DNA of 64,000 nucleotides from Oleiphilus sp. (GCA_006212045.1 PZPK01000001.1:248001-312000), one strand, 5' to 3'; counted from the first letter of the stretch, positions 1-10,206 are shown. Translations and numbers: made by a program. Notes: a model not told the origin generated them from the letters alone.

Positions 1-586
1 GGAACGGCAAATCGAACAGGAACAGTTCCCTCAGGAAATAGCAGACCAGTATCTTCGCTTCATCAAGGAATTTTTGGCGCCACACTATGTCGAGTTTATC
101 GGCAAGGAAATACAGACCGCGTATCTCGAATCCTATTCGGAGTATGGTCAGAATATTTTCGACCGCTACGTCACCTATGCTGATTTCTGGATTCAGGATC
201 AGGAATACAGAGACCCCGAAACCGGGGAGATTTTTGACCGCGCTGCGATCAACGAAGAGCTGGAGAAAATCGAAAAACCTGCAGGCATCAGCAATCCAAA
301 AGACTTCCGGAACGAAATCGTCAATTTCATGCTCCGCGCCAGGGCCAACAATAATGGTAACAATCCATCCTGGCTCAGCTATGAGAAGCTACGTACGGTA
401 ATTGAGAAGAAAATGTTCTCGAACACCGAGGACCTGCTTCCGGTGATCTCCTTCAATGCGAAGAGCTCAAATGACGACCAGCGCAAGCACGAAGAGTTCG
501 TGAAACGCATGACCGAACGAGGCTACACCGAGAAACAGGTGCGACTGCTTGCGGAATGGTACTTGAGAGTCAGGAAATCACAATAA
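1..586 (+). CDS. prkA: PrkA family serine protein kinase, C-terminal part
   Basis: Open at the left edge: the reading frame runs in from base 2 with no start, giving the last 194 residues of a protein that is about 640 residues long in E. coli (YeaG/PrkA). Only the C-terminal PrkA domain is present; the AAA-type ATPase half lies outside. Recognisable stretches include YGQNIFDRYVTYADFWIQD and a C-terminal segment ending in EWYLRVRKS. PrkA is a cytoplasmic AAA-like protein described as a serine kinase and linked to nitrogen starvation and stationary-phase stress. The two genes that follow on the same strand, yeaH and spoVR, are its usual operon partners, which supports the call. Confidence 0.93.
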   Translation, partial: ERQIEQEQFPQEIADQYLRFIKEFLAPHYVEFIGKEIQTAYLESYSEYGQNIFDRYVTYADFWIQDQEYRDPETGEIFDRAAINEELEKIEKPAGISNPKDFRNEIVNFMLRARANNNGNNPSWLSYEKLRTVIEKKMFSNTEDLLPVISFNAKSSNDDQRKHEEFVKRMTERGYTEKQVRLLAEWYLRVRKSQ

Positions 587-671
587 GCAGACAGGAGAAA
601 GCAGCAGACGGCGCCGAAGCCGGAAGAATCATCAGATACCGGCCGAAAGGCTGGTCGATTGAGGAGTTCAG

Positions 672-1955
672 ATGGGCATCACCCACATTGTCGACAGGCG
701 ACTGAATGGCAAGAACAAGAGCACAGTTAATCGTGAACGGTTCCTGCGTCGCTATCGCAAACATATCAAAAAAGCGGTATCAGATGCTGTCGGTGAGCGC
801 AGCATCACAGATATGGACCGGGGTGAAAGCATCGGCATCCCCACCAAGGACATCAGCGAACCGGTATTCCGTCAGGGTCAGGGTGGCGTTAAGGAAATGG
901 TACACCCTGGCAACAAGGAATTCGCAACGGGAGACGCTCTACCTCGCCCGCCTTCGGGTGGCCAGGGTCAAGGCGCCGGACAGGGCGACGCGAGTGATTC
1001 CGGTGAAGGCATCGATGAATTTGTGTTCCAGATCTCCCAGGATGAGTTCCTGGACTTCATGTTTGAGGACCTTGAGCTCCCCAATCTGGTCAAGAAACAG
1101 CTGAAAGAAGCGGACAGCTTCAAATATGCCCGCGCTGGGTATGCCAACGAGGGAACACCCGCCAAAATCAACATTGTCAGGTCCTTGCGGGGAGCTTACG
1201 CACGCCGGCTTGCGCTTTCCGGAAAAACACGGGAAAACATCAAGGCCCGGGAACAGGAACTGGCCAGACTGGAGCAACACCCCGAGGAACACAGCGCCCA
1301 GATCCACTCGCTCAAAGAAGAATTAGCGAGACTGGAGAAGCGCCTCAAGAACATTCCCTGGATTGACGAATTTGATCTGAAGTACAACCAATATCTAAAG
1401 CAGCCAAATCCCAGTACCAGCGCCGTCATGTTCTGTCTGATGGATGTTTCCGGCTCAATGAGCCAGATGCACAAGGATATTGCCAAACGTTTCTACATCC
1501 TGCTCTACCTGTTCCTCAAGCGTAACTACCAGAAGATCGAAGTTGTTTTTATTCGACATCACACGAGCGCCAAAGAAGTCAATGAAGAAGAATTCTTCTA
1601 CTCGCGCGAAACCGGTGGCACCATCGTATCGAGTGCGCTCAAGCTGATGGATGAGATCATGCGCGAGCGTTACCCGACCGCCGACTGGAATATCTACGCG
1701 GCGCAGGCATCGGATGGGGATAACTGGAACGACGACTCCCCCTTGTGCAACCAGTTGCTGAAGGAAAAAATTCTGCCTTATGTTCAGTACTATTCCTATA
1801 TCGAAATCACACCGCATGAACACCAGATGCTGTGGCACGAGCTGGAAAAACTGAAAGAGCCTTTTAGTGATAACTTCGCCATGCAGCAAATTACTGAAGC
1901 CTCCGAAATCTACCCTGTCTTTCGGGAATTGTTTCAACGGAGGGCGACGGCGTGA
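672..1955 (+). CDS. yeaH: YeaH/YhbH family protein (UPF0229), VWA-like
   Basis: 427 residues, the same length as E. coli YeaH. The start is fixed by GAGGAG at 661-666, five bases before the ATG. The N-terminus is basic ([20 protein letters not shown]) and is followed by a Gly/Gln-rich linker, a charged helical region, and a C-terminal von Willebrand A-like domain whose metal-site motif DVSGSMS starts near residue 258. The biochemical role is unknown; in E. coli the gene is co-transcribed with prkA and responds to sustained nitrogen starvation. The stop overlaps the GTG start of spoVR in a GTGA, so the two are probably translationally coupled. Confidence 0.93.
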   Translation: MGITHIVDRRLNGKNKSTVNRERFLRRYRKHIKKAVSDAVGERSITDMDRGESIGIPTKDISEPVFRQGQGGVKEMVHPGNKEFATGDALPRPPSGGQGQGAGQGDASDSGEGIDEFVFQISQDEFLDFMFEDLELPNLVKKQLKEADSFKYARAGYANEGTPAKINIVRSLRGAYARRLALSGKTRENIKAREQELARLEQHPEEHSAQIHSLKEELARLEKRLKNIPWIDEFDLKYNQYLKQPNPSTSAVMFCLMDVSGSMSQMHKDIAKRFYILLYLFLKRNYQKIEVVFIRHHTSAKEVNEEEFFYSRETGGTIVSSALKLMDEIMRERYPTADWNIYAAQASDGDNWNDDSPLCNQLLKEKILPYVQYYSYIEITPHEHQMLWHELEKLKEPFSDNFAMQQITEASEIYPVFRELFQRRATA

Positions 1956-3493
1956 ATGGAAAGCAAGATAAAGCACGCAGCACCGAGACGATTTCTACCG
2001 GATCCGAGTGGACTTTTGATCTGATACAGAAATACGACGATGCCATCGCGGAAATTGCACGTGATTACGGACTGGATACCTATCCCAACCAGATCGAGAT
2101 TATCAGCGCAGAGCAGATGATGGATGCCTACTCTTCGGTTGGCATGCCCGTGGGTTACAATCATTGGTCCTTCGGCAAGCAATTCCTGCATACCGCCAAA
2201 AGCTATAAACGCGGACAAATGGGGCTGGCCTACGAGATAGTCATCAATTCCAATCCCTGTATTGCCTACCTGATGGAAGAGAACTCCATCATGATGCAGG
2301 CGCTGGTAATTGCACATGCATGCTATGGACATAATTCCTTTTTTAAGGGTAACTACCTTTTCAAAACCTGGACTGACGCCAGCGCCATTATCGATTATCT
2401 GGTGTTTGCCAAAAACTACGTCAGCAAGTGCGAAGCCCGCCACGGCATTGAAGAGGTCGAAAAACTGCTTGATTCATGCCATGCCTTAATGAATTACGGT
2501 GTCGACCGCTACAAACGCCCCTCCCCCATCTCGGCGGAGGAAGAGGTTCATCGACAGGAGGAACGGGAATACCATCTGCAGCAGCAGGTCAACGACCTTT
2601 GGCGCACGATTCCCGATTTAGGTGGGGAGGCTCAGGCCAGGGAAAAAATCCGGTTCCCGACCGAGCCACAGGAAAACCTGCTTTATTTCTTCGAGAAAAA
2701 TGCCCCCCTACTGGAACCCTGGCAGCGTGAAATCGTGCGCATAGTGCGCAAGATCGCACAGTATTTTTATCCACAAAGACAAACCCAGGTCATGAACGAA
2801 GGCTGGGCGACCTTCTGGCACTATACCTTATTGAATACGATGTATGACCGCGGTCTGGTGGATGAGGGCTTTATTATGGAGTTTCTGACTTCGCATACCG
2901 CCGTGGTGTATCAACCCCCCTTTGATAGCCAGTGGTACAGTGGCATCAACCCATATGCGCTGGGTTTCAGTATGTTTCAGGATATTCGTCGAATCTGCGA
3001 GAAGCCGACCGAAGAGGATCGCGCCTGGTTTCCTGAATTTGCCGGCAGCGACTGGCTGGAAACACTGAATTTTGCCATGCGTAACTTCAAGGACGAGAGC
3101 TTTATTCTGCAGTATCTCTCACCCAAGGTGATTAGGGATATGAAACTGTTTGCGATTCGGGATGATGACCGGGAAGACCACTACGAGGTGTCCGGCATTC
3201 ATGATGAACAGGGCTACCGCTATGTCCGGGAGCAGCTGTCAAAGCAATATAACCTGAGTATGCGAGAACCCAACATTCAAATCTGGGATGTCGATTTACG
3301 CGGAGATCGCTCACTGCATTTACGCTACATCCCCCAGGATCGGGTTCCCCTGAACGAGGAAACTGACGAAGTACTCAAGCATATCCATCGGCTATGGGGC
3401 TTCGATGTACACCTGAGTGCCGTGGACGGGGACGAAACCGTGGCGGAATACCATTGCCCTCCCCGGCCAGAAAACGAAACGACGGACACATGA
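1952..3493 (+). CDS. SpoVR family protein (YcgB-like)
   Basis: 513 residues, close to E. coli YcgB. It starts with GTG inside the yeaH stop (4-base overlap). Family signatures seen include a His-rich segment NHWSFGKQF near residue 70, [17 protein letters not shown] near 130, [20 protein letters not shown] near 280, and [18 protein letters not shown] near 335. SpoVR was named for a Bacillus spore cortex gene, but in non-sporulating proteobacteria its function is unknown; the conserved His and Glu residues suggest metal binding (inference). As the third gene after prkA and yeaH it completes a widely conserved three-gene stress module. Confidence 0.94.
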   Translation: MNGKQDKARSTETISTGSEWTFDLIQKYDDAIAEIARDYGLDTYPNQIEIISAEQMMDAYSSVGMPVGYNHWSFGKQFLHTAKSYKRGQMGLAYEIVINSNPCIAYLMEENSIMMQALVIAHACYGHNSFFKGNYLFKTWTDASAIIDYLVFAKNYVSKCEARHGIEEVEKLLDSCHALMNYGVDRYKRPSPISAEEEVHRQEEREYHLQQQVNDLWRTIPDLGGEAQAREKIRFPTEPQENLLYFFEKNAPLLEPWQREIVRIVRKIAQYFYPQRQTQVMNEGWATFWHYTLLNTMYDRGLVDEGFIMEFLTSHTAVVYQPPFDSQWYSGINPYALGFSMFQDIRRICEKPTEEDRAWFPEFAGSDWLETLNFAMRNFKDESFILQYLSPKVIRDMKLFAIRDDDREDHYEVSGIHDEQGYRYVREQLSKQYNLSMREPNIQIWDVDLRGDRSLHLRYIPQDRVPLNEETDEVLKHIHRLWGFDVHLSAVDGDETVAEYHCPPRPENETTDT

Positions 3494-3504
3494 GAAATCA
3501 GTGA

Positions 3505-4278
3505 CTAGTTCTCAACAAAAGCCCGTTCAATAACGTAGTGTCCCATATTACCGTGGCGGGCTTCTTCAAATCCCATATCATCCAGGATCGTACAGGTATC
3601 CTTCAGCATACTGGGGCTGCCACAAATCATAAAACGATCACGCTCGATATCCAGATCCGGCATCCCGGTATCGCGCGTTAGTTTGCCGGTTTTCAAAGCA
3701 TCGGTGATGCGCCCCTGAGTATGGAAGTCATCCCGCGTCACCGTTGGGTAATACACAAGTTTCTCTCTCACATCATCGCCAAAGTACTCGTTATAGGGCA
3801 GCTCCTCCCGAATCAGATCCTGATAGGCCAGTTCGGAGGTAAAACGCGTCCCGTGCGTTAGGATGATCCTGTCAAAATTGGCATAGGTTTCCGGGTCCTT
3901 GATGATACTCATAAAAGGCGCCAGTCCGGTTCCCGTGCTGATCAGATACAGGTTTCGGCCGGGCAGCAGATTATCCAGAACCAGCGTACCCGTCGGCTTG
4001 CGACTCAGCAGGATCTCATCGCCAACCTGAACCTTTTGCAACTGCGATGTCAGTGGACCATCTGGCACTTTAATACTGAAGAATTCGAGCTCTTCCTCAT
4101 AGTTTGCACTGGCAATACTGTAGGCTCGCATTAGAGGTTTACCCTCTCTTTCCAAGCCCAACATGATAAAATGGCCGTTTTTGAATCGAAAAGAAGGATC
4201 CCGACTTGTTGTAAAACTGAATAGCGTTTCGTTCCAATGACGTACACTCGTCACACGCTCTTTCATAAAACCTGCCAT
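3505..4278 (-). CDS. fpr: Ferredoxin/flavodoxin-NADP+ reductase
   Basis: 257 residues when started at the ATG at 4278, which has GGAG eight bases upstream; an in-frame GTG at 4308 would add ten residues and has a poorer site. FAD-binding RAYSIAS lies near residue 50 and the NADP-binding GTGLAPF near 110. The protein ends in ERAFVEN, the short C-terminal tail typical of the Azotobacter/Pseudomonas bacterial Fpr subclass. The enzyme exchanges electrons between NADPH and ferredoxin or flavodoxin and supports Fe-S repair and the superoxide response. It is divergent from a FinR-like regulator, as in Pseudomonas putida, with a short palindrome between them. Confidence 0.95.
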   Translation of the reverse strand: MAGFMKERVTSVRHWNETLFSFTTSRDPSFRFKNGHFIMLGLEREGKPLMRAYSIASANYEEELEFFSIKVPDGPLTSQLQKVQVGDEILLSRKPTGTLVLDNLLPGRNLYLISTGTGLAPFMSIIKDPETYANFDRIILTHGTRFTSELAYQDLIREELPYNEYFGDDVREKLVYYPTVTRDDFHTQGRITDALKTGKLTRDTGMPDLDIERDRFMICGSPSMLKDTCTILDDMGFEEARHGNMGHYVIERAFVEN

Positions 4279-4371
4279 GCCTTTATCTCCATAAATTGAG
4301 TCACTCACAATCTGAGTGACATACTAAAACTCCGTCATTTATCTGTAAAACATATATTATTTATATATTTA

Positions 4372-4393
4372 ATCGGATAGGCCGATATATAAT
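4372..4393 (+). promoter_or_regulatory. Palindrome and -10 box between fpr and finR
   Basis: ATCGG (4372-4376) and CCGAT (4382-4386) form a perfect five-base inverted repeat with a five-base spacer. Two bases further on, TATAAT (4388-4393) is a perfect -10 hexamer for the plus-strand regulator gene. A palindrome between two divergent genes and next to the regulator's own -10 is what an autoregulated LysR operator would look like. I see no good -35 hexamer. The assignment is inferred from position only. Confidence 0.4.
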
Positions 4394-4425
4394 GAGGCTG
4401 CACACCTAGTCACAGGCAGATGCTT

Positions 4426-5313
4426 ATGCGCTATTCGCTCAAACAAATTGAAGTATTTCTAAAAACAGCCCAATGCCAGAACCTGACCAGGGCAGCGTCT
4501 GAGCTTGCCATGTCGCAATCCGCAGCGAGCGAATCCCTGAAAGCACTGGAGCAGCAATTTGACATCAACCTGTTTGATCGTATCGGCAAGCGCCTGCAAT
4601 TAAACGATTTCGGACGACTTATTCAGAAAGAAGCCGTGTTATTGCTTGAACAGGCGAAAGCCCTGGAAAACGCCCTATTGAGACATGACGATATGGGCAG
4701 CATCAAGATCGGTGCCACGCTGACCATAGGCAATTACCTGGCCATCAATATGATTTCCGATTTCCGGTCTCAGCATCCCGGCGCCAATGCCACACTGGAA
4801 GTTGCCAACACAACCCAGATCGCCCATAAAATCAGGGACTTCGAGCTGGATGTCGGACTGATCGAAGGCGAAGTGTCTGACCCCGAATTGGATGTCAGCG
4901 TATGGCGGGATGATGAACTGGTGGTTTTCTGTTCTCCGGAACACCCGTATGCCGGCCTGGGCACATTGACCGATAAAGAACTGCTCGAAGCGTGCTGGGT
5001 ATTGCGTGAGCATGGTTCAGGTACCCGGCAGGCATTTGATCACGCCATGCATGGACTGATATCGCAACTGGATATTACGCTGGAACTGCAACACACGGAA
5101 GCAATCAAGCGCGCGGTGGAGGCCAATATGGGACTAGGCTGCCTTTCACGCGTGGCCCTGCAGGAGTCATTCAAGCGGGGCACGCTGGTCCCTCTGAATG
5201 TGCCACACCGGGATTTCAAGCGTAAGTTTTATATCATCCTGCGCAAAGGAAAGTATCTCAGCAGCAGTATTCAAAGATGGTTACAGCTATGCGATGCTTA
5301 CCTGCATCACTAG
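4426..5313 (+). CDS. finR: LysR-type regulator, FinR-like, divergent from fpr
   Basis: 295 residues from the ATG at 4426; the in-frame ATG at 4420 sits only three bases after the AGG of the likely ribosome site, so the second start is preferred. An N-terminal winged helix-turn-helix (LTRAASELAMSQSAASESLK, residues 20-39) is followed by a LysR substrate-binding domain. In Pseudomonas putida the LysR gene divergent from fprA is finR, whose product is needed for fprA induction under superoxide stress; the same arrangement here supports that role. The name rests on context and a LysR fold rather than on a diagnostic residue. Confidence 0.78.
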   Translation: MRYSLKQIEVFLKTAQCQNLTRAASELAMSQSAASESLKALEQQFDINLFDRIGKRLQLNDFGRLIQKEAVLLLEQAKALENALLRHDDMGSIKIGATLTIGNYLAINMISDFRSQHPGANATLEVANTTQIAHKIRDFELDVGLIEGEVSDPELDVSVWRDDELVVFCSPEHPYAGLGTLTDKELLEACWVLREHGSGTRQAFDHAMHGLISQLDITLELQHTEAIKRAVEANMGLGCLSRVALQESFKRGTLVPLNVPHRDFKRKFYIILRKGKYLSSSIQRWLQLCDAYLHH

Positions 5314-5327
5314 TTTCAGGCAAATCA

Positions 5328-6164
5328 ATGAAATTTAACAAGATCGTATTCGCTGGTGGTGGCAATCGCTGCTTCTGGCAGGCAGGTTTTTGGGATAGCG
5401 TCAGCAAGGAAATGCCCCTTGAACCGAAGCAAATTGCCTCGGTAAGTGCCGGCTCTGCAATCTCATGCGCCATCCTGGCCGGAAAGATTTACGAAACACT
5501 GGAAATCACCAAAGAGGTGATGAGCGGAAATCCGAAAAACCGTTACCCCGAAAACCTTTTTAGTCCTCATCCTGTATACCCGCATAGCCGCCTATACCGC
5601 GACATTATCTCCCGTGCGCTTGATGAAGAGTCCCTGGTGCGATTGAAGCAAGGCCCGGAAAATCATATCCTTCTCGCGCACATCCCGCGATGGCTAGGGC
5701 CAAGAAGCGCCGTTGTGGTCGGTATTGCAGCCTATCAAATCGAAAAGCATCTGTTCCACCCGGTACACCCAACACTCGGTCGCTCGCTCGGATTTACCTC
5801 CGAATTCGTATTGGCATCCACCTGTCAGAATGTGAGCTCACTGGCAGACCTGATTCTTGGTTCCTCCTGCACGCCGCCTTTTACCCCGGTGATGTATCGC
5901 CAACAACGACCGATTCTCGACGGCGGCATGGTAGACAATGTGCCGGTTCATGGTGTTGAAAAATTCCCCGGAAACTGTCTCGTACTGCTCTCAAGGCCTT
6001 ACAAAAAACTGCCTGAAATTAAAGACAGGATCTATGTGCAACCATCCCGTAAAGTTGAAGTCGACAGCTGGGACTATACACAGCCGGATAAAATCCAGAA
6101 AACCTTTGAACTGGGTCAGCAGGATGGTCTGACGTTTTTAGGACAACTCGGCAAACGCGCTTAA
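5328..6164 (+). CDS. Patatin-like phospholipase family protein
   Basis: 278 residues from the ATG at 5328; the frame is open back to a GTG at 5277 inside finR, but that start would overlap the regulator. The N-terminus carries the glycine-rich oxyanion motif AGGGNRCFWQAG (residues 9-20). The nucleophile elbow reads SVSAGS, with Ser in place of the usual first Gly of GxSxG. The catalytic dyad Asp is in LDGGMVDNVPV near residue 200. Patatins are Ser-Asp lipid acyl hydrolases; no signal peptide is evident, so it is probably cytoplasmic or peripheral. It starts 14 bases after the finR stop and may be co-transcribed. Substrate unknown. Confidence 0.85.
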   Translation: MKFNKIVFAGGGNRCFWQAGFWDSVSKEMPLEPKQIASVSAGSAISCAILAGKIYETLEITKEVMSGNPKNRYPENLFSPHPVYPHSRLYRDIISRALDEESLVRLKQGPENHILLAHIPRWLGPRSAVVVGIAAYQIEKHLFHPVHPTLGRSLGFTSEFVLASTCQNVSSLADLILGSSCTPPFTPVMYRQQRPILDGGMVDNVPVHGVEKFPGNCLVLLSRPYKKLPEIKDRIYVQPSRKVEVDSWDYTQPDKIQKTFELGQQDGLTFLGQLGKRA

Positions 6165-6331
6165 TACTGAGCGATAAGTGCTCGAAAACTGGTCCTTTTG
6201 CCCAAGCGGGAGCCCGTAGGCGCTATTTATGTGATACCCATCCCAATCACTTTTGTTGGATTTTTTTTACTTTTAGAACCTCGATATACTCTTTCGACTC
6301 TATACACGGACCTGTCGGGATTCTTGCCTAC

Positions 6332-8035
6332 ATGCAACGCTTTTCATCAACGATACCATTTGCATTGATTGCTCTGTCGATTGCCTTGATCGCTGCCTGC
6401 ACCAGTTCAACACCTTTCAAGGGCTCGAAAACCAGGATAAATACGCAGAATGTGTTCTTCAGCGAAGTAGAGGTTGAATCGGACGACAACGTGATGGGCG
6501 TCTATGTGTTCAATACCGAAAAAGGCAATTCTTCCCTGAGAACAGAGCACAAGCTCGGCGCTGACATGGCCATTGAAATGGACACCAATCGCAACAAACA
6601 AGGATACGAGTATCTCGCCTATGTCGCGGAGAGTTCAGCTGGCGACGATGCGGTCTACTTACTGGACTACGACAAGGATGCCAATAGAATCACGACGCTT
6701 TGGAGTTACGAAAATGACATATGCGCCATTTTCCCCGAGTTCAAAGGCATCCAGGATATCTATGATGAGACCGACCGCCATACAGCCATACTGGTGCACC
6801 AGCAACGCATTATGGTGCAGATACCACCAAGCCTTGCCGACGACTGCGATTCCGACGATAAACTTCTGATTTCACTGTCGTTTGAAGAGGGTCTGGGCCA
6901 GATCTCCAGAAAGCAGGAGTCATATCTTACAAGGGAAACTCTGATCGATTACAGTTTCATCAACTCCCAAACCAATGTTGATGGCAGGCGCGTCACTAAT
7001 CGGGGACGTTTCGCCACGCTTGGAGATAACGAAGCAGGGACAATTACGCTGAACGATGAGGACTTTATAAACATCTGGACGGTGCAGGGCCCGGATTCAG
7101 ACACGCCCGTGTTCGCAATTCAGCCAACGGTAGAACTGGTGCTTTTCCAATCCGATACCGATCTGTATCTGGCTGAAACTGAAACACTGTTTGGAGTTGA
7201 AGAACTCGAACCGGATCAACGACCTCAAGATCTGACAGAGACAATCTTCGGGACTTCGCGCTATACATTGACCAATCCAGGCTCGGGTAGCGCTGTTCAG
7301 GTTGAATCCAATGGTGACAGGTTCGTCCTGCGCGACGGAGATACGCTGGTCCTGTTCCAGGATGATGAGTTCGAGTTAGTCTACACCGCTCCGGTGGGAA
7401 TCAGCAGCTTCGACTTCTTCCTTACCGACACCGCAAAAATCCTGGTTGTGCAGCGCTTTCCTGACTATGAGTCTCTCGTTGAACTGGAAAAAATCGGAGA
7501 TGCCTGGACACCCGTCGCTTCAATGCTCTCCGGCATGTCCGCCGATGCGATACACCTGGAAGTTTCCGAGAACGATGTATATGTCAGCACCCTTAACCTC
7601 GGCAGTGCCACAGGTTGGCAAGCGCATTACTTCGACACTATCAATGTCACGACCTCAACCTATGATAACGCTTTGTTCGTGGTTGACAGACGTGTCGACT
7701 CCGATGTCAGAAACGTTTTATTGCTCGCCAGCGAAAGCATAGATGCAGACGGTTATCTGATTGAACCCTCACTCTATATTTTTGACAACTCCAGAGAGCA
7801 GGGCCGGCAACTTAAACTGGATTCCAATGGTCGAATCGAACTGAACAAAGATAACGAGGCGATCGCTTTCACTTATGGACAGCTGGCGTCGACTATCCAG
7901 TCTCTCGAGGTCGCAACAACCATCAACGACAGATATACACGCTTCGAAGTGATCACCGACGAAGACCTGACTGAACACTATTTTGTCAATCTGTCAGATG
8001 GAAAAGGCAATAACCTGGCAAGAATGCTTCCTTAG
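6332..8035 (+). CDS. Unknown lipoprotein, possible beta-propeller
   Basis: 567 residues. A clear type II signal peptide with hydrophobic core PFALIALSIALIAAC ends in a lipobox; the lipidated Cys is near residue 23. The mature protein is acidic and built from short beta-type units such as DAVYLLDYDKDANRITTLW, suggesting a TolB- or WD-like propeller (inference). A Cys pair near residues 130-171 (ENDICAIF ... DDCDSDD) is matched in the next gene, which looks like a diverged tandem relative. A TATACT hexamer at 6285-6290 may be the -10 of its promoter. I do not recognise the family. Probably anchored in the periplasm or outer membrane. Confidence 0.75.
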   Translation: MQRFSSTIPFALIALSIALIAACTSSTPFKGSKTRINTQNVFFSEVEVESDDNVMGVYVFNTEKGNSSLRTEHKLGADMAIEMDTNRNKQGYEYLAYVAESSAGDDAVYLLDYDKDANRITTLWSYENDICAIFPEFKGIQDIYDETDRHTAILVHQQRIMVQIPPSLADDCDSDDKLLISLSFEEGLGQISRKQESYLTRETLIDYSFINSQTNVDGRRVTNRGRFATLGDNEAGTITLNDEDFINIWTVQGPDSDTPVFAIQPTVELVLFQSDTDLYLAETETLFGVEELEPDQRPQDLTETIFGTSRYTLTNPGSGSAVQVESNGDRFVLRDGDTLVLFQDDEFELVYTAPVGISSFDFFLTDTAKILVVQRFPDYESLVELEKIGDAWTPVASMLSGMSADAIHLEVSENDVYVSTLNLGSATGWQAHYFDTINVTTSTYDNALFVVDRRVDSDVRNVLLLASESIDADGYLIEPSLYIFDNSREQGRQLKLDSNGRIELNKDNEAIAFTYGQLASTIQSLEVATTINDRYTRFEVITDEDLTEHYFVNLSDGKGNNLARMLP

Positions 8036-8076
8036 TTCACCCGTGTGACTGCATGATCGATAAAGAAGTCCATCAT

Positions 8077-9906
8077 ATGCTCAAAACCGAAGACAGTAAC
8101 ATTCGTACCTGCCTGCTGGCTCTTGCTATTCTAATTTTCTCCGGATGCAGTGACACCGAAACCATTGGCAATTTTTCCGACCCTCCCCTGGTTTTTCCGA
8201 TCTCCTACCCGATCATGTATGAGGGGGATCTTTATGAATACGACCCCATCAGAAAAACGTCAAGCCTGGTATTTGACACCGATGGCAAAGACATTGTGCT
8301 GCTGGATACAGACCGTGCCATTCGTCAGAACGACTATCTGGGCCGCGAATTTCTAACCCGCAATGTCTTGCCCGACTATTTGGGCTACAGCGAGAACAAC
8401 CGTCTTTACCTGTTCGATCTGGAAACCCGCAAGACCCATGAGCTATACAACTTCGACGCCGTCTCCAATATTAATGGTCGGGAGCAGATCTGCCGACTTA
8501 CCAAAACCATCATCCCGGAGCCCAATGCTTTCGAAGACATTAAAATCCATTTCCTGGATGAACTGGTGATCAATGTTGAAGCACGCCCAATTGACGGCGA
8601 TTGTGATCTCAATGAAAACCAGCGGTTCTACGCCATTGAGATACTGGAATCGACCGAACCCGGATTCCGCATCCGTCAACCTTTGGACGACGACCCGACA
8701 GACATTGAAATAAACAGCTTTCCTCACTTGTATGGTAACAAGCTGGTGACCGATGAGGCTCTCATGTATGCAGGAAAACCCTATCTTGATCCGGAGGAAG
8801 AAATCATTCTGCATATGGGCTTTGAATTAGAAGACTCTCGTCTTTCCGCCTACCTTACCAATGTGGACAGCTCAGAACAGGAGCAAATTTGGTCACTCGA
8901 AAGCCCCGACTTTATCAGACAGGCAAACGAACGTATTTCTGAACTCGAGGAGGATGCGCTTGAAAACCTGAACAATAGAGGCCGGTCTTTCCCGAAACGG
9001 GACGATGGATTAATCCTGCAACACGGGAATGACATTATCAAACTGGATCTCACGGATATATTGGATGACGATGCGGGGGCAAACCGGCAATCGGCATTGG
9101 ACAACCCGGCCATTGATCTCCCGGACACCCCAGAGCTTGCCTTTACCGATATTCTTTTCGCCGACTCCAGCGAAGAGCTTTATTTTACCTTCGAGGATAC
9201 GCTTTATACTTCCCGTAATGGCGTTACTGACTCCGACACTCTGAACCTGGCTGAGAGCGCGATAGACAGCAAGCAACTATTACTTTCGGACGAATCGACC
9301 CTGCTTCTGAAGCGTTATTCTGACGGTCGGCAAGCCACTGTCAGCATCGATCAGTCCGGTATAGAAACAACAGTGACACCCGCCTCATCGTTAACCGCCT
9401 ACGGTCGAAACTACGCACCAGGCGTATTGCCAACGGTGATTGTCGAAAATGACGCGATGATTTCCTGGGACACCCTCATCTACCCGGACCCGGGCCAACG
9501 AAATCCAATCGCCGATGGCACAGAAAACACCATTGCAGTCCCACTTTATGACGGCAGAACGTATCATGAGCATGATGAAGAGACGAACGAGCTTTTTGCC
9601 CTGTTTCATGCCGAGACCCAGAACAATTCCTCAGCCATCGCAAGTATCACCGCGCCCTCGCTGTTTGAATTTAGTGGGAACCCCAATGATGCGAAAGGGA
9701 ACAAAATGACAGCCCTGGAGCTGGATTTGCTGCCCAGTGACGACAACTATGTTTATGTGTTTGCTGATGAATATGGGCTAGCCATCCTAAGCGTGCTTAT
9801 CGATGGCACACCCCAGACACGTTATTTCTATTTCGACCCGGTAAACACAGCCACGGAACCGGGCCTGCCATCCGCAATGGAAATGATTCCGCTACCCTAC
9901 GAATAA
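8077..9906 (+). CDS. Unknown lipoprotein, relative of the preceding gene
   Basis: 609 residues from the ATG at 8077, which follows an AAAGAAG-like site; an ATG at 8053 would add eight residues without a visible site. The signal peptide TCLLALAILIFSGC ends in a lipobox. Repeated beta-strand-like phrases (RLYLFDLETRKTHELYNF, HLYGNKLVTDEALMY) suggest a propeller fold. The Cys pair (REQIC ... DGDCDLNEN) has 37-residue spacing against 41 in the upstream protein, supporting shared ancestry. The 41-base gap suggests an operon. Strongly acidic composition. Function not recognised. Confidence 0.75.
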   Translation: MLKTEDSNIRTCLLALAILIFSGCSDTETIGNFSDPPLVFPISYPIMYEGDLYEYDPIRKTSSLVFDTDGKDIVLLDTDRAIRQNDYLGREFLTRNVLPDYLGYSENNRLYLFDLETRKTHELYNFDAVSNINGREQICRLTKTIIPEPNAFEDIKIHFLDELVINVEARPIDGDCDLNENQRFYAIEILESTEPGFRIRQPLDDDPTDIEINSFPHLYGNKLVTDEALMYAGKPYLDPEEEIILHMGFELEDSRLSAYLTNVDSSEQEQIWSLESPDFIRQANERISELEEDALENLNNRGRSFPKRDDGLILQHGNDIIKLDLTDILDDDAGANRQSALDNPAIDLPDTPELAFTDILFADSSEELYFTFEDTLYTSRNGVTDSDTLNLAESAIDSKQLLLSDESTLLLKRYSDGRQATVSIDQSGIETTVTPASSLTAYGRNYAPGVLPTVIVENDAMISWDTLIYPDPGQRNPIADGTENTIAVPLYDGRTYHEHDEETNELFALFHAETQNNSSAIASITAPSLFEFSGNPNDAKGNKMTALELDLLPSDDNYVYVFADEYGLAILSVLIDGTPQTRYFYFDPVNTATEPGLPSAMEMIPLPYE

Positions 9907-9939
9907 TCGTCGTTAAGCGGTGCGAGAGCAGGCCAGCGC

Positions 9940-10206
9940 CTACCCTGCCACAAGCGCCAACTTGGCCTTCGCGTTAAGTTTTTTTATATGACTCTCTCGC
10001 TGGCTAGCCTCGGCCCGACTTGCAAACACTTCCCGGTAGGCGATTCGTAAGGGCTTATCAGAACGAAAGTACTTTGCCCCCTTTGACCCTTCACCGCGAT
10101 GCGTACTTAAATGCTCCTGAAATCGCCGTTCGAGATCCACTGTGATACCTGTATAAAGCCTGCCTTTTTGAGTCTCAATCATGTAGACAAACCAATTCTT
10201 TTTCAC
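9940..10206 (-). CDS. GIY-YIG nuclease superfamily protein (UPF0213-like)
   Basis: 88 residues, the usual length for the small YhbQ/UPF0213 group. The variant GIY-YIG core reads VYMIETQKGRLYTGITVDLE, followed by RRFQEH and a C-terminal ESHIKKLNAKAKLALV. Such proteins fold as single GIY-YIG nuclease domains; some cut branched or nicked DNA, but the cellular role is unclear. It is transcribed towards the lipoprotein pair from a separate promoter region. Confidence 0.88.
   Translation of the reverse strand: MKKNWFVYMIETQKGRLYTGITVDLERRFQEHLSTHRGEGSKGAKYFRSDKPLRIAYREVFASRAEASQRESHIKKLNAKAKLALVAG

Noticed and set aside
2767-2775. DnaA box TTATCCACA
   Set aside because: Perfect match, but single and inside spoVR coding sequence; likely chance.
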